Under the pieces are notes generated by a model. The model saw only the letters and a list, made by a program, of their open reading frames with translations. It was not told the origin of the DNA and did not search any database. From Trueperaceae bacterium (GTDB lineage: Bacteria > Deinococcota > Deinococci > Deinococcales > Trueperaceae): DNA of 5,380 bases. The stretch covers positions 1 through 5,380 of the forward strand of contig PXAU01000043.1 of assembly GCA_003567075.1 (NCBI GenBank). Reading direction: 5' to 3'. A program made the position numbers and the translations under genes. Below are positions 1 to 5,380 of this stretch, piece after piece (within the stretch, counting starts at the first letter, position 1; each line of letters starts with the position of its first letter).

Positions 1-386
1 AGGATCTCGGGCTCAACGCCGAGCTCATGGTCGTCGACGGCGCCACCTTCACCGACGTGCGCCGCGACATGACCGGCTGGGAGATCAAGAGCGCCGGCGG
101 CGGCTCGGTGGTGCCGCTCTCCTACCTCGACGCCAGCGGCATCGACCGCAACGGCGAGCCCTGGACCTGGGTCGGCGACGAATGGTACGCGCAGCTCGAG
201 ATCATCGCCAACGACCTGGACGAGACCAACCGGCGCCAAGCGGTGCACGATCTGAACATCATCAGTGCCGAAGCCGCGGGCGAGATCTGGCTCGGCGACG
301 TCTTCTCGGTCGTCGGCGTGCGCGCCAACGTCCGCAACGTGCCCGACTGGCACTACATGCGCTTGTTCGACGTGTGGCTCGACTGA
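1..386 (+). CDS. ABC transporter substrate-binding protein, family 5 (DppA/OppA-like), C-terminal fragment
   Basis: This is the C-terminal end of an extracytoplasmic peptide/nickel-type solute-binding protein. The reading frame is open from the left edge (first full codon at position 3) and stops with TGA at 384-386, leaving about 127 residues of a protein that is normally 500-600 residues long. What can be seen is a stretch with a W-x-W pair and a WY, a helix-like segment with ETNRRQAVHDLN (the late helix before the last strands in this family), then a GEIWLGDVFSVVGVRANVRN strand region and an aromatic tail ending in WLD. The ATG at 27 is internal, not the start, because the frame continues upstream with similar composition. 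The family assignment rests mainly on this C-terminal pattern and on the two Dpp-type permease genes directly downstream. The ligand is probably a di- or oligopeptide, but specificity cannot be read from this fragment. Confidence 0.82.
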   Translation, partial: DLGLNAELMVVDGATFTDVRRDMTGWEIKSAGGGSVVPLSYLDASGIDRNGEPWTWVGDEWYAQLEIIANDLDETNRRQAVHDLNIISAEAAGEIWLGDVFSVVGVRANVRNVPDWHYMRLFDVWLD

Positions 387-430
387 GTCCCGGGTCGAGC
401 GCCGGGCCCACCTGAGCCTGGCACAATGGA

Positions 431-467
431 GGGGCCCGCCGTGCAGCGCAAGCGCGCGGCGGGCCCC
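431..467 (+). repeat. Intercistronic hairpin between binding-protein and permease genes
   Basis: A perfect 11-bp inverted repeat has arms at 431-441 and 457-467. The 15-base interior can pair further: 442-444 with 454-456 (one G-U pair), a bulged A at 445, then 446-447 with 452-453, closing a GCAA (GNRA-type) tetraloop at 448-451. There is no U-tract after it. It lies 44 bases after the binding-protein stop codon and 79 bases before the permease start. Such structures between a binding-protein gene and its permease genes often stabilise the upstream mRNA or partly terminate transcription, so the binding protein is made in excess. That role is inferred here. Confidence 0.6.
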
Positions 468-537
468 GCCCACCGTGAGGCCGCCGGTGTAGCGCCCACC
501 TCGACGCCGCGCCGCGCACATGCGCCCGCGGGCCCTT

Positions 538-541
538 GGAG
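538..541 (+). promoter_or_regulatory. Ribosome binding site setting the GTG start of the DppB-like gene
   Basis: GGAG at 538-541 lies 5 bases before the GTG at 547. It supports that GTG over the in-frame ATG at 520, which has no comparable purine-rich site before it. Confidence 0.65.
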
Positions 542-546
542 CGATC

Positions 547-1494
547 GTGACGACCTTCATCGTTCGGCGCCTGGTCGTGACCATCCCGGTGGTGCTGATG
601 GTCGGCATCGCCGCCTTCCTGCTGGTCCACCTGACGCCAGGCGACCCGGCCGACTTCTTCCTCGACCCTGACGCGCCGCCCGAAGAGATCGAACGCGTCC
701 GCGAGCGCCTCGGCCTCGACCAGCCACTGCCGGTGCAGTTCGTCAACTGGTTCGGCGGCGTGCTGCAGGGCGACCTGGGGCAGTCGTTCCACCAGGACCG
801 CCCCGTCATCGACATGTTCGCGCGGGCCTTCCCGCCGACGATCTATCTCACCATCACCAGTCTCTTCCTGGCCGTGATCTTGGCAGTGCCGATCGGGATC
901 CTCTCGGCCATCAAGCAAGACAGCCTGCTCGATCGGTTCGCCACCGTCTTCGTGCTCATAGGCGTGGCCACGCCCAACTTCTGGCTGGGGTTGCTGTTGA
1001 TCCAGTTGTTCGCCGTCCAACTCGGTTGGATGCCGGCCCAGGGCTTCGTGCGGCCCGAGGAGGGCGGCCTGGCCGCCTCCTTGCGCACGCTCATCCTGCC
1101 GAGCATCGCGCTCGGGTACTCGGGCGCCGCCCTCATCGCGCGCATGACGCGCTCGGGCATGCTCGAGGTGCTGCGCCAGGACTACGTCCGCACCGCCCGC
1201 GCCAAGGGCATCGCCGAGAACCGCGTCAACTACGTCCACGCCCTCCGCAACGCCCTGAACCCCATCCTCACCGTGATCGGCCTGGCCGTCGCGTCGCTCA
1301 TCTCAGGCAGCTTGGTCGTCGAGCTGGTGTTCAACTTCCCGGGCGTGGGCCGACTTGTGGTCGACTCGGTCTTCCGGCGCGACTACCCTGTGATACAGGG
1401 CTCGCTGCTGCTGATCGCCGGCATCACGATCTTCGTCAACCTCGTCGTCGACCTGCTCTATGCCGTCACCGACCCGAGGATCCGCTATGACTGA
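547..1494 (+). CDS. Dipeptide/oligopeptide ABC transporter permease, DppB/OppB type
   Basis: This is an inner-membrane subunit of a peptide-type ABC importer, which forms the translocation channel with the next gene's product. From the GTG start it has 315 residues, normal for DppB. The N-terminus MTTFIVRRL leads into TM1 (about 9-29) and the family hallmark TPGDP (30-34). A periplasmic segment with LGLDQPLPVQF and GDLGQSF follows. Further membrane segments lie near 98-122, 131-160, 182-197, 239-263 and 286-308. The cytoplasmic EAA loop that docks on the ATPase is at about 212-245 (DYVRTARAKG, then a HALRNALNPI-like stretch). The protein ends in DPRIRYD, typical of the family. The ATG at 520 would add nine residues, but the GTG at 547 has the better ribosome binding site and gives the usual family N-terminus. 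The gene overlaps the next one by 8 bases, indicating translational coupling. Substrate specificity cannot be assigned from the permease. Confidence 0.95.
   Translation: MTTFIVRRLVVTIPVVLMVGIAAFLLVHLTPGDPADFFLDPDAPPEEIERVRERLGLDQPLPVQFVNWFGGVLQGDLGQSFHQDRPVIDMFARAFPPTIYLTITSLFLAVILAVPIGILSAIKQDSLLDRFATVFVLIGVATPNFWLGLLLIQLFAVQLGWMPAQGFVRPEEGGLAASLRTLILPSIALGYSGAALIARMTRSGMLEVLRQDYVRTARAKGIAENRVNYVHALRNALNPILTVIGLAVASLISGSLVVELVFNFPGVGRLVVDSVFRRDYPVIQGSLLLIAGITIFVNLVVDLLYAVTDPRIRYD
1476..1480 (+). promoter_or_regulatory. Ribosome binding site of the DppC-like gene, inside the end of the DppB-like gene
   Basis: GAGGA at 1476-1480 lies 6 bases before the ATG at 1487. It supports that start over the in-frame ATG at 1460 and lies wholly within the upstream coding sequence, as expected for translationally coupled subunits. 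Confidence 0.7.
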
Positions 1495-2398
1495 CGATCC
1501 GCGCGCACCTGACGAGGCACCCGTGGTCGCCGCGCCGGGTCGGAGCGTGCGCGGCAAGCGCGGCCTGCTCGCGCCGGTCACCGGCGTGCTGTTCCGCAAC
1601 CAGCTCACCAGCATCGGCACGCTGCTCACGCTGGCGATCCTGGTCATGGCGGCGTTCGCGCCTTTCCTCGCCACCCACGATCCGTTGCGCACCAACGTGC
1701 GCAACCGCCTGCAGGCGCCCAGCACCGAGCACTGGATGGGCACAGACGACGCCGGCCGTGACATCTACAGCCGAGCCATCTACGGCGCGCGCGTCTCGGT
1801 GCGGGTCGGCTACTCGGTGGTGGTGCTCACCACCCTGTTCGGTCTCACCATCGGCGTCGCCGCCGGCTACTACCGCTGGCTCGACGGGCTACTCATGCGC
1901 ATCATGGACGCGCTGATGGCCTTCCCCACCATCTTCCTGGCGATCGCGATCCTGGCGGCTTTGGGGCCGCGGGAGACGAACGTCATCTGGGCGCTGACCA
2001 TCACCCTCACGCCGTCGACCGCGCGCATCGTGCGGGGGGTGGTGCTCACGCTCAAGGAACTCGACTTCATCAACGCCGCGCGGGCGCTCGGCGCGCGCGA
2101 CCTGCGACTGCTGGTGCGGCACGTCGTACCCAACTCGCTGGCGCCGCTGATCGTGCAGAGCACCTTCGTGCTGGGCGTGGCGATCCTCTCCGAGGCCGGC
2201 CTCAGCTTCGTGGGCGCCGGTACTCAGCCGCCCACGCCCAGTTGGGGCAACATGCTGGCCGACGCCAAGCGCTACCTGTTCGTCGCGCCCTGGATGAGCT
2301 ACTTCCCCGGCGTCTTCATCGTCCTCGGCGTGCTCGGCTTGAACCTGCTGGGGGACGGCCTGCGCGACGCCTTCGACCCGCGCATGCGCGGCCGCTGA
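1487..2398 (+). CDS. Dipeptide/oligopeptide ABC transporter permease, DppC/OppC type
   Basis: This is the second membrane subunit of the peptide importer, 303 residues and normal for DppC. A hydrophilic N-terminal tail (about 1-35) precedes the OppC-type N-terminal domain: a basic/polar stretch, TM1 at about 44-62, then the marker HWMGTDDAGRD at 82-92. The permease domain follows, with membrane segments at about 106-128 and 138-160 (RIMDALMAFPTIFLAIAIL) and others up to about 271-290. The EAA loop is at about 193-222 (DFINAARALGARD, then RHVVPNSLAPLIV). LSEAGLSFVGAG and the C-terminal DAFDPRMRGR are also typical. The start at 1487 is preferred because it follows a good ribosome binding site and overlaps the upstream stop by 8 bases. 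The usual next genes, the DppD/DppF ATPases, do not follow; a PLP-enzyme gene comes next instead. The ATPases must be upstream or elsewhere in the genome. Confidence 0.96.
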   Translation: MTDDPRAPDEAPVVAAPGRSVRGKRGLLAPVTGVLFRNQLTSIGTLLTLAILVMAAFAPFLATHDPLRTNVRNRLQAPSTEHWMGTDDAGRDIYSRAIYGARVSVRVGYSVVVLTTLFGLTIGVAAGYYRWLDGLLMRIMDALMAFPTIFLAIAILAALGPRETNVIWALTITLTPSTARIVRGVVLTLKELDFINAARALGARDLRLLVRHVVPNSLAPLIVQSTFVLGVAILSEAGLSFVGAGTQPPTPSWGNMLADAKRYLFVAPWMSYFPGVFIVLGVLGLNLLGDGLRDAFDPRMRGR

Positions 2399-2467
2399 GC
2401 GGCGCTGCGACCCCAGCCCGTCGCACGCCGAGCGCGTAGCGTGACGACCAACCTCGAGGAGCGCCGC
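2399..2467 (+). repeat. Nested inverted repeats in the spacer before the PLP-enzyme gene
   Basis: An outer perfect 8-bp inverted repeat has arms at 2399-2406 (directly after the permease stop) and 2460-2467. The right arm overlaps the end of the GAGGAG ribosome binding site (2456-2461) and runs to two bases before the ATG at 2469. Nested inside is a hairpin with 9 pairs, arms 2420-2428 and 2439-2448, one bulged A at 2444 and a 10-base loop. No U-tract follows. The pairing is read directly from the sequence. A role in attenuation or in masking the ribosome binding site is a guess, since short repeats arise easily in GC-rich DNA. Confidence 0.35.
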
Positions 2468-2468
2468 C

Positions 2469-3563
2469 ATGCCGACCCCGCCACCCTGTGCCTCCAACGC
2501 TCGCCGTGTCGACGAGCTCGACACGCCGACGGTGCTGATCGACCTCGATCGGGTCGAGGCCAACATAGCCGCGGCTCAGGCGTACGCCGACCAACACGGT
2601 CTGGCGCTGCGCCCCCACGTCAAGACCCACAAGCTGCCCGTCCTGGCGCACCGCCAGCTGGCGGCCGGTGCGGTGGGTATCACCGCGCAGAAGGTGGGCG
2701 AGGCGATGGTGATGGCGCACGCCGGGGTGGAGGACGTCCTGCTCAGCTACCCGATCGTCGGTGCGGCCAAGGTCGAGCCGCTCGCTCGTCTGGCCCGCGC
2801 CACCACGCGTCTGGCGGTGATGCTCGACAACCGCACCGCGCTCGAGCACGTGGTCAGGGCAGCCGCGGAGGCGGGCCGAGCGATCGAGGTGTTGATCGAA
2901 TTCGAGAGCGGCAATCGTCGTACCGGCGTGATGGAGCCGGTCCAGGCACGTGCGTTGGCGCAGGCGGTGGACGCGACCGAGGGCGTGCGCCTGCGAGGCC
3001 TTGGCACCCACCCGCTCGGTTCGAGCGCCGCTGACTTCGTGCGCGAGACGCGGGCGCTGCTGGCCCAGGACGGGCTGGAAGCGACGGTGTTCTCCGGCGG
3101 CGGCACGCCGCGCATGTGGCACGCGCACGAGAGCGAGGGGTTGAGCGAGCTACGCGCGGGCACGTACGTCTATCACGATCGAGCCACCGTCGGGGCTGGC
3201 GCGGCCGGTCTCGAGGACTGCGCGCTGCACGTGCTGGCCACGGTCGTGAGCGCACCCGAGCGCGACCGCGCGGTCATTGATGCCGGTTCGAAGACGCTCA
3301 CTAGTGACCGCATCGATCCCGCCTTCGGTGCCGGGTTCGGTGCGGTGCTCGAGTACCCAGGGGCGTTGGTGACGAGCCTCTCCGAGGAGCATGGCGTGCT
3401 CGATCTGTCGACGTGCGAGGGACGCCCGCGGGTGGGCGAGCGCGTCCGGATCCTGCCGAACCACGCCTGCCCCGTCACCAACCTCGACGATCACGTCGTT
3501 GCCCACCGCGGCGGCCGCATCGAGTGGATCGCACCGGTGTGGGCGCGAGGGGCGACGCGCTGA
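2469..3563 (+). CDS. D-threonine aldolase/D-serine dehydratase (DSD1-like) family PLP-dependent enzyme
   Basis: This is a fold-type III PLP enzyme (alanine-racemase-type N-terminal barrel plus D-serine-dehydratase-like C-terminal domain), 364 residues, near the family's usual length. The N-terminal domain starts at DTPTVLIDLD (18-27). RPHVKTHK (48-55) carries the expected PLP-binding lysine, K52. GNRRTG (148-153) and the glycine-rich SGGGTP (209-214), which should hold the cofactor phosphate, follow. The C-terminal domain has DAGSK (271-275), HGVLDLST, and the metal motif NHACP with H332 and C334. Known D-serine dehydratases of this family bind zinc through His-x-Cys, while characterised D-threonine aldolases use His-x-Asp, so this protein looks more DSD-like. 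Expected reactions are D-serine to pyruvate plus ammonia, or retro-aldol cleavage of D-threonine-type substrates; the exact substrate is unknown. The ATG has GAGGAG 7 bases upstream. The gene lies 70 bases after the permease gene and 73 before the dipeptidase gene, probably in the same operon. It is likely cytoplasmic, with no signal peptide visible. Confidence 0.92.
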   Translation: MPTPPPCASNARRVDELDTPTVLIDLDRVEANIAAAQAYADQHGLALRPHVKTHKLPVLAHRQLAAGAVGITAQKVGEAMVMAHAGVEDVLLSYPIVGAAKVEPLARLARATTRLAVMLDNRTALEHVVRAAAEAGRAIEVLIEFESGNRRTGVMEPVQARALAQAVDATEGVRLRGLGTHPLGSSAADFVRETRALLAQDGLEATVFSGGGTPRMWHAHESEGLSELRAGTYVYHDRATVGAGAAGLEDCALHVLATVVSAPERDRAVIDAGSKTLTSDRIDPAFGAGFGAVLEYPGALVTSLSEEHGVLDLSTCEGRPRVGERVRILPNHACPVTNLDDHVVAHRGGRIEWIAPVWARGATR

Positions 3564-3586
3564 CGACCCGCCATGCACGACCCGAC

Positions 3587-3616
3587 GCGGTGCTCGCCTC
3601 GCGCGGGACGCACCGC
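3587..3616 (+). repeat. Short inverted repeat between the PLP-enzyme and dipeptidase genes
   Basis: A perfect 7-bp inverted repeat has arms at 3587-3593 and 3610-3616 with a 16-base loop, 8 bases before the GGAGG ribosome binding site of the dipeptidase gene. There is no U-tract. It could be a weak intercistronic hairpin, but a chance match is quite possible at this GC content. Confidence 0.25.
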
Positions 3617-3623
3617 ACCCCTT

Positions 3624-3628
3624 GGAGG
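3624..3628 (+). promoter_or_regulatory. Ribosome binding site setting the GTG start of the dipeptidase gene
   Basis: GGAGG at 3624-3628 lies 8 bases before the GTG at 3637. It decides the start: the frame stays open upstream to an ATG at 3391, but that extension would lie inside the PLP-enzyme gene. Confidence 0.75.
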
Positions 3629-3636
3629 TCGAACCC

Positions 3637-4782
3637 GTGACCGACGCCGAACGCCAGGCCGCCCGCTGGGCCCGTAGCGGAGCGGGACCGCCGCTGCTGA
3701 CCATCGACGGGCACCTCGACCTGGCCATGAACGCGCTGCTGTGGAACCGCGACATCACGCTGGAGGTCGACGCGCTGCGGGCCTTCGAGCGGGCCGCGGG
3801 CGAGGTGGGGCCCGGTCGCGGCTGCAACACCGTCACCATCCCCGAGCTGCGCCGCGCCGGGATCGGCCTTTCGCTCGCCACCGTCCTGGCCCGCACCGGC
3901 GGCGCGCCGACCCCGGCCCTGCCCCGCTATGCCAGCGCCGAGATCGCCTACGGCATGGCCCAGGGCCAGCTGGCCTACTACCGGATGCTGGAGCGACAGG
4001 GGCACGTGCGGCTGGTGCGGACCCGCGCGATGCTCGAGGACCATTGGGAGGCGTGGCGCGGCTGGCACGCCGACGGTGCGCCGGCGGGCGCCGAACCGCC
4101 GCACGGCGTGGTGCTGCTGATGGAGGGCGCCGACTCGGTTCCCTCGCCCGAGTACCTCGCGAGCTGGTTCGACGACGGCCTGCGTGTGCTCGGCATGACC
4201 CACTACATGGACAGCACCTACGCCTACGGCACCGGCACCGATGGCGGCCTCAAGCCGCCCGCGATGGAGCTGCTGGTGGCCATGGCCGAGCGTGGCATGG
4301 TGCTCGACGTGACGCACCTGGCGGACCAAAGCTTCTGGGAGGCCCTCGACCTGTGGCAGGGCCCGCTCCTCGCCAGCCACCAGAACGCGCGCGCGCTGGT
4401 GCCAGGCGAGCGGCAGTTCGATGACGCCCAGCTGCGAGCGATCATCGAGCGCGGCGGCGTGATCGGCGCGGCGCTCGACGCCTGGATGCTGCACCCGGGC
4501 TGGGTCCGGGGGCAGACGCGACCCGACGTGATCGGGCTCGGCGCGGTCGTCGACCAGCTGACGCACGTGTGCGACCTGGCCGGCAACACCCGGCACGTGG
4601 CCATCGGCAGCGACCTCGACGGCGGCTTCGGCACTGAGCAGACGCCTGTCGACCTCGACACCATCGCCGATCTGCAGAAGCTACCGGCGCTGCTGCGCCA
4701 GCGGGGGTTCGAGGAGGACGACGTGCGAGCCGTCATGCACGGCAACTGGTTGCGGTTCCTGAGCGCGGCGTTGCCCGCTTGA
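3637..4782 (+). CDS. Membrane dipeptidase (renal dipeptidase-like), peptidase family M19
   Basis: This is a binuclear zinc dipeptidase of the amidohydrolase fold that splits dipeptides, in this family often L-Xaa-D-Xaa ones, into free amino acids. From the GTG start it has 381 residues, within the family range. All the expected active-site residues can be placed against human renal dipeptidase: the first metal motif DGHLD with H26 and D28; the bridging glutamate E163 in LLMEGAD; H189 in LGMTH (substrate-binding histidine); H227 in LDVTHLAD and H248 in ASHQNARAL (second metal); R259 (substrate carboxylate); and D326 in IGSDLDGG (catalytic aspartate). So it should be active. The EGAD variant replaces the EGGH of the mammalian enzyme. 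No signal peptide or lipobox is seen, so despite the family name it is probably cytoplasmic. As the last gene of the apparent operon, it would act on dipeptides delivered by the upstream transporter and could feed D-amino acids to the PLP enzyme. The exact substrate is not readable. Confidence 0.95.
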   Translation: MTDAERQAARWARSGAGPPLLTIDGHLDLAMNALLWNRDITLEVDALRAFERAAGEVGPGRGCNTVTIPELRRAGIGLSLATVLARTGGAPTPALPRYASAEIAYGMAQGQLAYYRMLERQGHVRLVRTRAMLEDHWEAWRGWHADGAPAGAEPPHGVVLLMEGADSVPSPEYLASWFDDGLRVLGMTHYMDSTYAYGTGTDGGLKPPAMELLVAMAERGMVLDVTHLADQSFWEALDLWQGPLLASHQNARALVPGERQFDDAQLRAIIERGGVIGAALDAWMLHPGWVRGQTRPDVIGLGAVVDQLTHVCDLAGNTRHVAIGSDLDGGFGTEQTPVDLDTIADLQKLPALLRQRGFEEDDVRAVMHGNWLRFLSAALPA

Positions 4783-4852
4783 GCGAGGCTCGCGCCGCGG
4801 ACCGGTAGTGGGGGTGCAACGCGCTGACATGCCGGTCGCCCACGACGCGACG

Positions 4853-4889
4853 CCAGCGCGCCGCCCCGACGCAAGGGGCGGCGCGCTGG
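4853..4889. terminator. Probable bidirectional terminator hairpin between convergent genes
   Basis: A perfect 15-bp inverted repeat has arms at 4853-4867 and 4875-4889, with a 7-base loop (GACGCAA) and almost only G-C pairs. It lies 70 bases after the dipeptidase stop and about 100 bases beyond the stop of the convergent - strand gene, where a terminator serving both would be expected. Neither side has a T-tract, so it is not a classical intrinsic terminator, though U-less hairpins at gene ends are common in high-GC bacteria. The rest of the spacer (4783-4852 and 4890-4990) shows only a weak 5-bp hairpin at 4976-4990 next to the - strand stop codon. Confidence 0.7.
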
Positions 4890-4990
4890 TGCCGGTGTGG
4901 AGGTGCGTTGAGGGTGGCTGGGTCGACTGGCTGGCTTCGAGGATCGGCTCGTTGGCCTCTGGATCGGTTCACCAGCCTCGTCGGTCGAGG

Positions 4991-5380
4991 TCAGAAGCGC
5001 TGGATGGCCTCCGGGTCCATCGTCGAGCCGACCGCGACGCCGAAGCGCTCGAAGGCACCGGCCTTCGCGGCGATCAGGTACTGGTGGCGCTCCGGGATGG
5101 AGACGCGGGTAGCGGCGGGGGTACTGGTCGTGATCGACACGACCTCACCGCTGGCGTCGATGGCGGCGAACTCGATCGGCGCACGCACCCCCTCGACGTT
5201 GTAGCTCACGCGGGCAGTGGTCTCGCGGGCCAGCGGGTACAGCAGGAAGGTGTTCTCGAGCGCCTGCTCGCCGACGCCGCGGAAGCCCTGGTCGCGCGCG
5301 GCGCTGGTCGCGGCCACCCGCACCGGCAGCAGCGCACCGGTGCCGTCCTCGTGCACCATGTACACGGCGCCGGTCGGCAA
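4991..5380 (-). CDS. DUF192-family protein, divergent, C-terminal fragment
   Basis: This - strand frame is open from the right edge of the window to its TGA at 4993-4991, giving about 130 residues; the N-terminus is outside. The layout matches DUF192, a small beta-rich domain of unknown function often exported or lipid-anchored. In order: LPVRVAATSAARDQGFRG (usually the RxxGLM-type helix), NTFLLYPLA (usually GMLFVF), APIEFAAIDASGEVVSI (usually PLDIAFID-x-G-x-V), and the end AAKAGAFERFGVAVGSTM (usually AGWFERHGIKVGD). The conserved FWMKNT-like segment is replaced by a SYNVEG stretch, and the GLM methionine is absent, so this is a diverged member. A TTG at the right edge should not be taken as the start, because the frame continues out of the window. 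It converges on the peptide operon and is probably unrelated to it functionally. I assign the family from pattern recall, without a profile search. Confidence 0.68.
   Translation of the reverse strand: MPTGAVYMVHEDGTGALLPVRVAATSAARDQGFRGVGEQALENTFLLYPLARETTARVSYNVEGVRAPIEFAAIDASGEVVSITTSTPAATRVSIPERHQYLIAAKAGAFERFGVAVGSTMDPEAIQRF

Noticed and set aside
389..406. 5-bp inverted repeat CCCGG/CCGGG just after the binding-protein stop
   Set aside because: The stem is short with an 8-base loop, easily produced by chance in GC-rich sequence and much weaker than the hairpin at 431-467.
262..1239. Long open frame (325 codons) on the - strand
   Set aside because: It is antisense to the binding-protein end and the DppB-like gene. 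Its product is rich in R, H, E, D and Q with no recognisable domain, as expected for a shadow frame in GC-rich DNA.
1889..2566. Open frame of 225 codons on the - strand
   Set aside because: It is antisense to the DppC-like gene and the start of the PLP-enzyme gene, with shadow-type composition and no motif.
3391..3636. N-terminal extension of the dipeptidase frame to an upstream ATG
   Set aside because: The extension overlaps the C-terminal domain of the PLP-enzyme gene, including its metal motif, and looks like frame-shifted coding sequence. GGAGG before the GTG at 3637 explains the start.
3475..4596. Long open frame (373 codons) on the - strand
   Set aside because: It is antisense to the well-supported M19 dipeptidase gene, has low-complexity R/H/G/V-rich composition, and no domain is visible.
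4941..4980. Two imperfect 20-base tandem units starting with GGATCGG
   Set aside because: Only about 14 of 20 positions match and no third unit follows, so this is too weak to call a repeat.
4908..5204. Open frame of 98 codons on the + strand
   Set aside because: It runs antisense through the DUF192-like gene, whose - strand product has family signatures; the + strand product has none.

Overview
The window is about 5.4 kb of very GC-rich bacterial DNA. It reads as the end of a dipeptide-uptake and dipeptide-processing operon on the + strand, facing one gene on the - strand. GC-rich third codon positions, GTG starts and clear GGAG/GAGGA-type ribosome binding sites fit a high-GC bacterium (for example Deinococcota/Trueperaceae, Actinomycetota or Chloroflexota). 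The sequence alone does not let me choose among these.

Layout. Positions 1-386 hold the C-terminal end of a family-5 (DppA/OppA-type) extracytoplasmic solute-binding protein, cut by the left edge. A 160-base spacer follows with a strong hairpin (431-467). Next come two permease subunits of the same transporter, DppB-like (547-1494) and DppC-like (1487-2398), which overlap by 8 bases. After a 70-base spacer with nested inverted repeats lies a fold-type III PLP enzyme of the D-threonine aldolase/D-serine dehydratase (DSD1-like) family (2469-3563). After a further 73 bases lies a membrane dipeptidase of peptidase family M19 (3637-4782). A perfect 15-bp hairpin (4853-4889) separates this gene from a convergent - strand gene whose product is a divergent DUF192-family protein (4991-5380, cut by the right edge).

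How the genes may work together (inference). The binding protein and permeases import short peptides. M19 dipeptidases favour dipeptides, often with a D-residue at the C-terminus. The PLP enzyme has the features of D-hydroxyamino-acid enzymes. Together they suggest uptake and breakdown of D-amino-acid-containing dipeptides, for example from peptidoglycan or aged protein. The ATPase subunits (DppD/DppF type) that the transporter needs are not in the window.

No RNA genes, mobile elements, CRISPR arrays or phage features were seen. The content is mostly ordinary metabolic genes. The most notable points are the gene combination, the intercistronic hairpins, and the loss of the usual central motif in the DUF192 protein.
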